Shown in pieces: positions 5,303 to 7,529 of a stretch of DNA of 7,529 nucleotides. Each line of letters starts with the position of its first letter. The stretch's first letter is position 1. This stretch comes from Clostridiales bacterium (GTDB taxonomy: Bacteria > Bacillota > Clostridia > Christensenellales > CAG-138). A program made the position numbers and the translations under genes. Where the stretch lies: the NCBI GenBank assembly GCA_003486785.1, contig DNFZ01000247.1, positions 1,385-8,913 on the forward strand, given 5' to 3'. The notes beneath the pieces are model-generated. The model ran no database searches. It was not told where the DNA came from and saw only the letters and a program-made list of their open reading frames with translations.

Positions 5303-6562
5303 ATGAAAACACCCCGTTGGATCGCGTTCATCATGACCCTGATGATGGTTGCTGCAATGTTTGCCGGCTGCGCCAAGCAGCCCGTAGCAGAAACGCCAAC
5401 CGCACCCGCTGTCGAAGCGACGACGACCGAAGCTGCCGCCGTGCCCGAAGAGGTTGGTTACACCGGCCCCGAGGTGGTAACGCTCGGCTTCCTCTCCCCG
5501 ATTACCGGACCCAACGCGGCAGAAGGCGCCGCGGCGCGCAATGCGTTCCAGATGGCCATCGACCAGGCGAATGCATCGGGCGAATTCCCCTATGAGATCA
5601 AGACGATCATCATCGACGACCAGAGCGACGCTTCCGTAGGCGTTGCAGGCGCACAGAAGATCGTCGCCGACAGCACCGTTGTCGTCGCGACCGGACACTG
5701 GAACTCCGGCGTTGCCGAAGCGACCATCCCCGTCTTCAAGGACAACGAGATTCCGCTGCTGATCTGGGGCGCGATTCGTCAGAGCCTGACCAACCCGGAC
5801 AACTACCCGTGGATCACGCGCTCCGCACCGACCGCCGTCCAGGAAAACGAGCCGCTCGCAAAAGCGGTGCTGGACGATATGGGCTATAGCAAGGTCTTCA
5901 TCGTGTCCGACGTGACCTCCTATGGCGAGGGCAACGTGTCCGCATTCGCCGATGAGCTCGCCGCGCGTAACCTCGAGCCCTTGGGCATCGAAAACGTGCA
6001 GGAAGGTGCCGTGGATTTCCGCGCGATCATCAGTAAGATCAAAGACACCGGCGCAGACTGCGTCTACTGGGGCGGCGTCGTCACAGAAGGCTCCATCCTC
6101 AAGCAGCAGATGCATGAAGCGGGCGTTGACGCGCTGTTCTGCGGCATCTCCGGCAACTACTCGGCAGACTTCCTGAAGATTTCGGCCGAAGCCGCCGAAG
6201 GCGCACTGATCGTCAAGCCCGGCATTGTGCTGGCCAGCACCGAAGCCGGAACCAAGTTTGTGGAAGATTACACAGCCGCAGGGTTCGCCGAGCCGATCGG
6301 CGCATACACCCCCTACGCTTACGAAGCCGCGCTGATTCTGCTCAACGCGCTCAAGGCCTGCGGAAGCGATATCACGCCGGAAACCATGCGCGATGCGATC
6401 AAGGATGGCACGTTCACGGGCATCATGGGCACAACCACATTCAACGAGTTCGGCCAGACCACGCTGGTTGCGGCCTACCTCAATGTCGTGCAGGATGGCG
6501 AGTGGGTCGTCTATGACGTCTCCGAATACGCCACCGGTGCGCGCACCTTTGCCGGGAAATAA
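5303..6562 (+). CDS. HAAT-family substrate-binding lipoprotein
   Basis: This is the extracytoplasmic receptor that captures the ligand and delivers it to the permease. The 419-residue protein starts with a basic, then hydrophobic signal and a lipobox ending FAGC. Cys23 is thus the predicted lipid-anchored residue, followed by a flexible linker rich in Ala, Thr, Pro and Glu (24-52). The rest is a type I periplasmic-binding fold of the LivJ/LivK type (Peripla_BP_6): VTLGFLSPITGP at 59-70, ATGHWNSG at 129-136, TSYGEG at 205-210, DFRAIISKIK at 238-247, and GIMGTTTFNEFG at 373-384. At the position of the LivJ segment containing Ala100 and Thr102, which contacts the amino acid's alpha groups, this protein reads WGAIR (155-159). 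This hints at a different ligand. ATG 5303 has AAGGAG (5288-5293) 9 nt upstream. It lies between hairpins at 5249-5278 and 6599-6632. Ligand unknown; a ureide or pyrimidine is inferred from context. Confidence 0.93.
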   Translation: MKTPRWIAFIMTLMMVAAMFAGCAKQPVAETPTAPAVEATTTEAAAVPEEVGYTGPEVVTLGFLSPITGPNAAEGAAARNAFQMAIDQANASGEFPYEIKTIIIDDQSDASVGVAGAQKIVADSTVVVATGHWNSGVAEATIPVFKDNEIPLLIWGAIRQSLTNPDNYPWITRSAPTAVQENEPLAKAVLDDMGYSKVFIVSDVTSYGEGNVSAFADELAARNLEPLGIENVQEGAVDFRAIISKIKDTGADCVYWGGVVTEGSILKQQMHEAGVDALFCGISGNYSADFLKISAEAAEGALIVKPGIVLASTEAGTKFVEDYTAAGFAEPIGAYTPYAYEAALILLNALKACGSDITPETMRDAIKDGTFTGIMGTTTFNEFGQTTLVAAYLNVVQDGEWVVYDVSEYATGARTFAGK

Positions 6563-6598
6563 AAACGGCGAAGAAAGACGGTCAATCGAGTGAACACG

Positions 6599-6632
6599 GC
6601 GTGTCCCGCGCCAATAATGGCGCGGGACACGC
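6599..6632 (+). repeat. Perfect 15-bp hairpin between binding-protein and permease genes
   Basis: Arms at 6599-6613 and 6618-6632 pair without mismatch around an ATAA loop; the core is GTGTCCCGCGCCA with its complement. The + strand is followed by AAAAAA, not a T-tract, so it is not a standard intrinsic terminator in the operon direction. It starts 37 bases after the binding-protein stop. Such stems commonly protect the 3' end of abundant binding-protein mRNA from exonucleases or partly reduce read-through; that role is inferred. Confidence 0.75.
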
Positions 6633-6670
6633 AAAAAACACAACGCAGAGAGCCTTCTCCAATGCGTCCG

Positions 6671-6711
6671 GGGGCTCAAGCGCCCTTTCCAGCCCCTTAT
6701 GATGAAAGGAG
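6671..6711 (+). promoter_or_regulatory. Permease SD region with competing stems
   Basis: The SD AAAGGAG (6705-6711) sits 13 nt before ATG 6725, which is long spacing. GGGGCT (6671-6676) can pair with AGCCCC (6691-6696). Alternatively, CCTTTC (6684-6689) can pair with GAAAGG (6704-6709) and cover the SD. Weak translation of the permease relative to the binding protein would fit, but the stems are short and unproven. Confidence 0.35.
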
Positions 6712-6724
6712 TCGTCACAGTCTT

Positions 6725-7529
6725 ATGGAAATGTTTTCTAGCCTTCTTGTGAGCGCGATTCTGATGGGATGCACGTATACGCTTGTCGCGATCGGTTACT
6801 GCCTGTTTTTCGGCGTGCTGGATGTCGTGGTGTTCTGCTGCGGCGATATCGCGATATTCGGTGGATTTTCCATCATTGGCGCATACACCATCCTCTATAG
6901 CGCTGGCGTGCTCCAGGCAGTACCCGCCTTCGTTGCGGTGCTCATTATGCTGGCCATCGCCGCGGTATTGTGCGCAGCGCTCGGGCTGATTGCGTATCAC
7001 TTCTCCATCAAGCCGTTTGAGAAGTCATCCACGCTCATGCCGCTGCTCTCCACAATCGCCCTGGGCGTCGTGATCAAAGAAATGCTCGGCCTGGTCTTCC
7101 AGCCCATCGTCAACGGCATTGCGACTGTTGTGACGAATGTGGATGATCCGCTCACCGTCGTCGGTGGGCGAAACCCGCAGGCCATGCCAAACCTGATCGC
7201 GGCCAGCGGCGCGACCGACGAGCGCAACCTGATCATCATCGCCGTCACGCTCGCGATTTTGATCGCGCTGTTTCTGTTCCTGAACAAAACGAAAGTGGGC
7301 CTCTCGATGCAGGCCATTTCGCAAAATAAAGAGCTCGCGCTCATGACGGGCGTCAACGTCAAGCGTACGATTACCGCAACGTTCATCATCGGCGGCATTC
7401 TGCTCGCGGTCGGCGGTTTTCTGCTCTCGAGCTATCAAACCATCATCCGCTTTGACGGCGGCGCCATGTATGGCAGCAAGGGCTTTTCGGCTGCGGTCGT
7501 CGGCGGACTAAAAAACACCTGGGGAGCCG
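6725..7529 (+). CDS. livH: HAAT-family ABC transporter permease, LivH type (3' end cut by window)
   Basis: This is an inner-membrane permease subunit forming half of the translocation channel. The frame is open to the window end, giving 268 residues of an expected 290-310. Hydrophobic segments occur near residues 6-30, 42-60, 64-92, 103-125, 168-186 and 215-237. A cytoplasmic coupling-loop-like segment lies around 191-214 (GLSMQAISQNKELALMTGVN), matching the family's pattern of Arg-Ala followed by a polar stretch and a (M/L)GI/V motif. FSAAVVGGLKNTWGA (254-268) matches the conserved C-terminal region that precedes the last helices. The N-terminal family motif, usually Asn-Phe-Ala-His-Gly after a short helix, reads VFCCG (36-40), so both Asn and His are gone and a Cys pair replaces them. 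ATG 6725 is preferred; ATG 6731 is an alternative. A LivM-type partner permease is expected downstream. Confidence 0.88.
   Translation, partial: MEMFSSLLVSAILMGCTYTLVAIGYCLFFGVLDVVVFCCGDIAIFGGFSIIGAYTILYSAGVLQAVPAFVAVLIMLAIAAVLCAALGLIAYHFSIKPFEKSSTLMPLLSTIALGVVIKEMLGLVFQPIVNGIATVVTNVDDPLTVVGGRNPQAMPNLIAASGATDERNLIIIAVTLAILIALFLFLNKTKVGLSMQAISQNKELALMTGVNVKRTITATFIIGGILLAVGGFLLSSYQTIIRFDGGAMYGSKGFSAAVVGGLKNTWGA

Noticed and set aside
6699..6752. A 17-residue frame beginning ATGATG that overlaps the permease start, possible leader peptide
   Set aside because: No SD precedes it and its ATG pair sits next to the permease SD. It could be chance and cannot be supported from sequence alone.
5030..7000. 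A 656-codon open frame on the minus strand across livF, the binding protein and livH
   Set aside because: It is antisense to three well-supported genes and intergenic hairpins. Its product is rich in His, Arg, Asp and Gly without recognisable domains, as expected for a shadow frame in GC-rich codon-biased DNA.
1..7529. CRISPR arrays, tRNA or rRNA genes, insertion sequences, attachment sites
   Set aside because: I saw no spaced direct repeats, tRNA-like cloverleaf, transposase-like frame or terminal inverted repeats with target duplications. Nearly all the sequence is accounted for by the seven genes and short gaps.

Overview
The window looks like chromosomal DNA of an anaerobic, fairly GC-rich member of the Bacillota (Clostridia type). 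This rests on strong AGGAGG-type ribosome binding sites, a lipoprotein signal peptide on the binding protein, a standalone carbamate kinase and tight operons. It is an inference from style, not a species call. All real genes lie on the + strand. The first and last genes are cut by the window edges.

Region 1 (1-3516) is a three-gene operon: carbamate kinase (arcC, missing only its first few codons), an aspartate carbamoyltransferase (pyrB type) and a dihydroorotase-family cyclic amidohydrolase. It closes with a strong intrinsic terminator at 3484-3516. Run in the degradative direction, the three enzymes form a complete chain. A cyclic ureide (dihydroorotate or carboxymethylhydantoin) is opened to N-carbamoyl-aspartate. 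That is phosphorolysed to aspartate and carbamoyl phosphate, and carbamate kinase then makes ATP, CO2 and ammonia. The same genes could in principle serve pyrimidine synthesis, but carbamate kinase in the operon, no pyrI after pyrB and a transporter next door favour catabolism.

Region 2 (3517-3752) is an AT-rich intergenic stretch. It holds a good sigma-A-type promoter candidate (3611-3639) and a leader of about 110 nt.

Region 3 (3753 to the end) is a branched-chain-amino-acid-family (HAAT/Liv) ABC importer in the order ATPase (LivG type), ATPase (LivF type), substrate-binding lipoprotein, permease (LivH type, truncated by the window). A second permease (LivM type) would be expected just beyond the end. 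Several family-defining motifs are altered: the LivG signature motif, the LivF Q-loop, the LivH Asn-Phe-Ala-His-Gly motif and a ligand-contact threonine in the binding protein. The importer is therefore a divergent member that probably does not carry a branched-chain amino acid. By position it may import the ureide or pyrimidine that region 1 degrades. The binding-protein gene is flanked by hairpins, including a perfect 15-bp stem before the permease gene, as is common where a binding protein must outnumber its permease.
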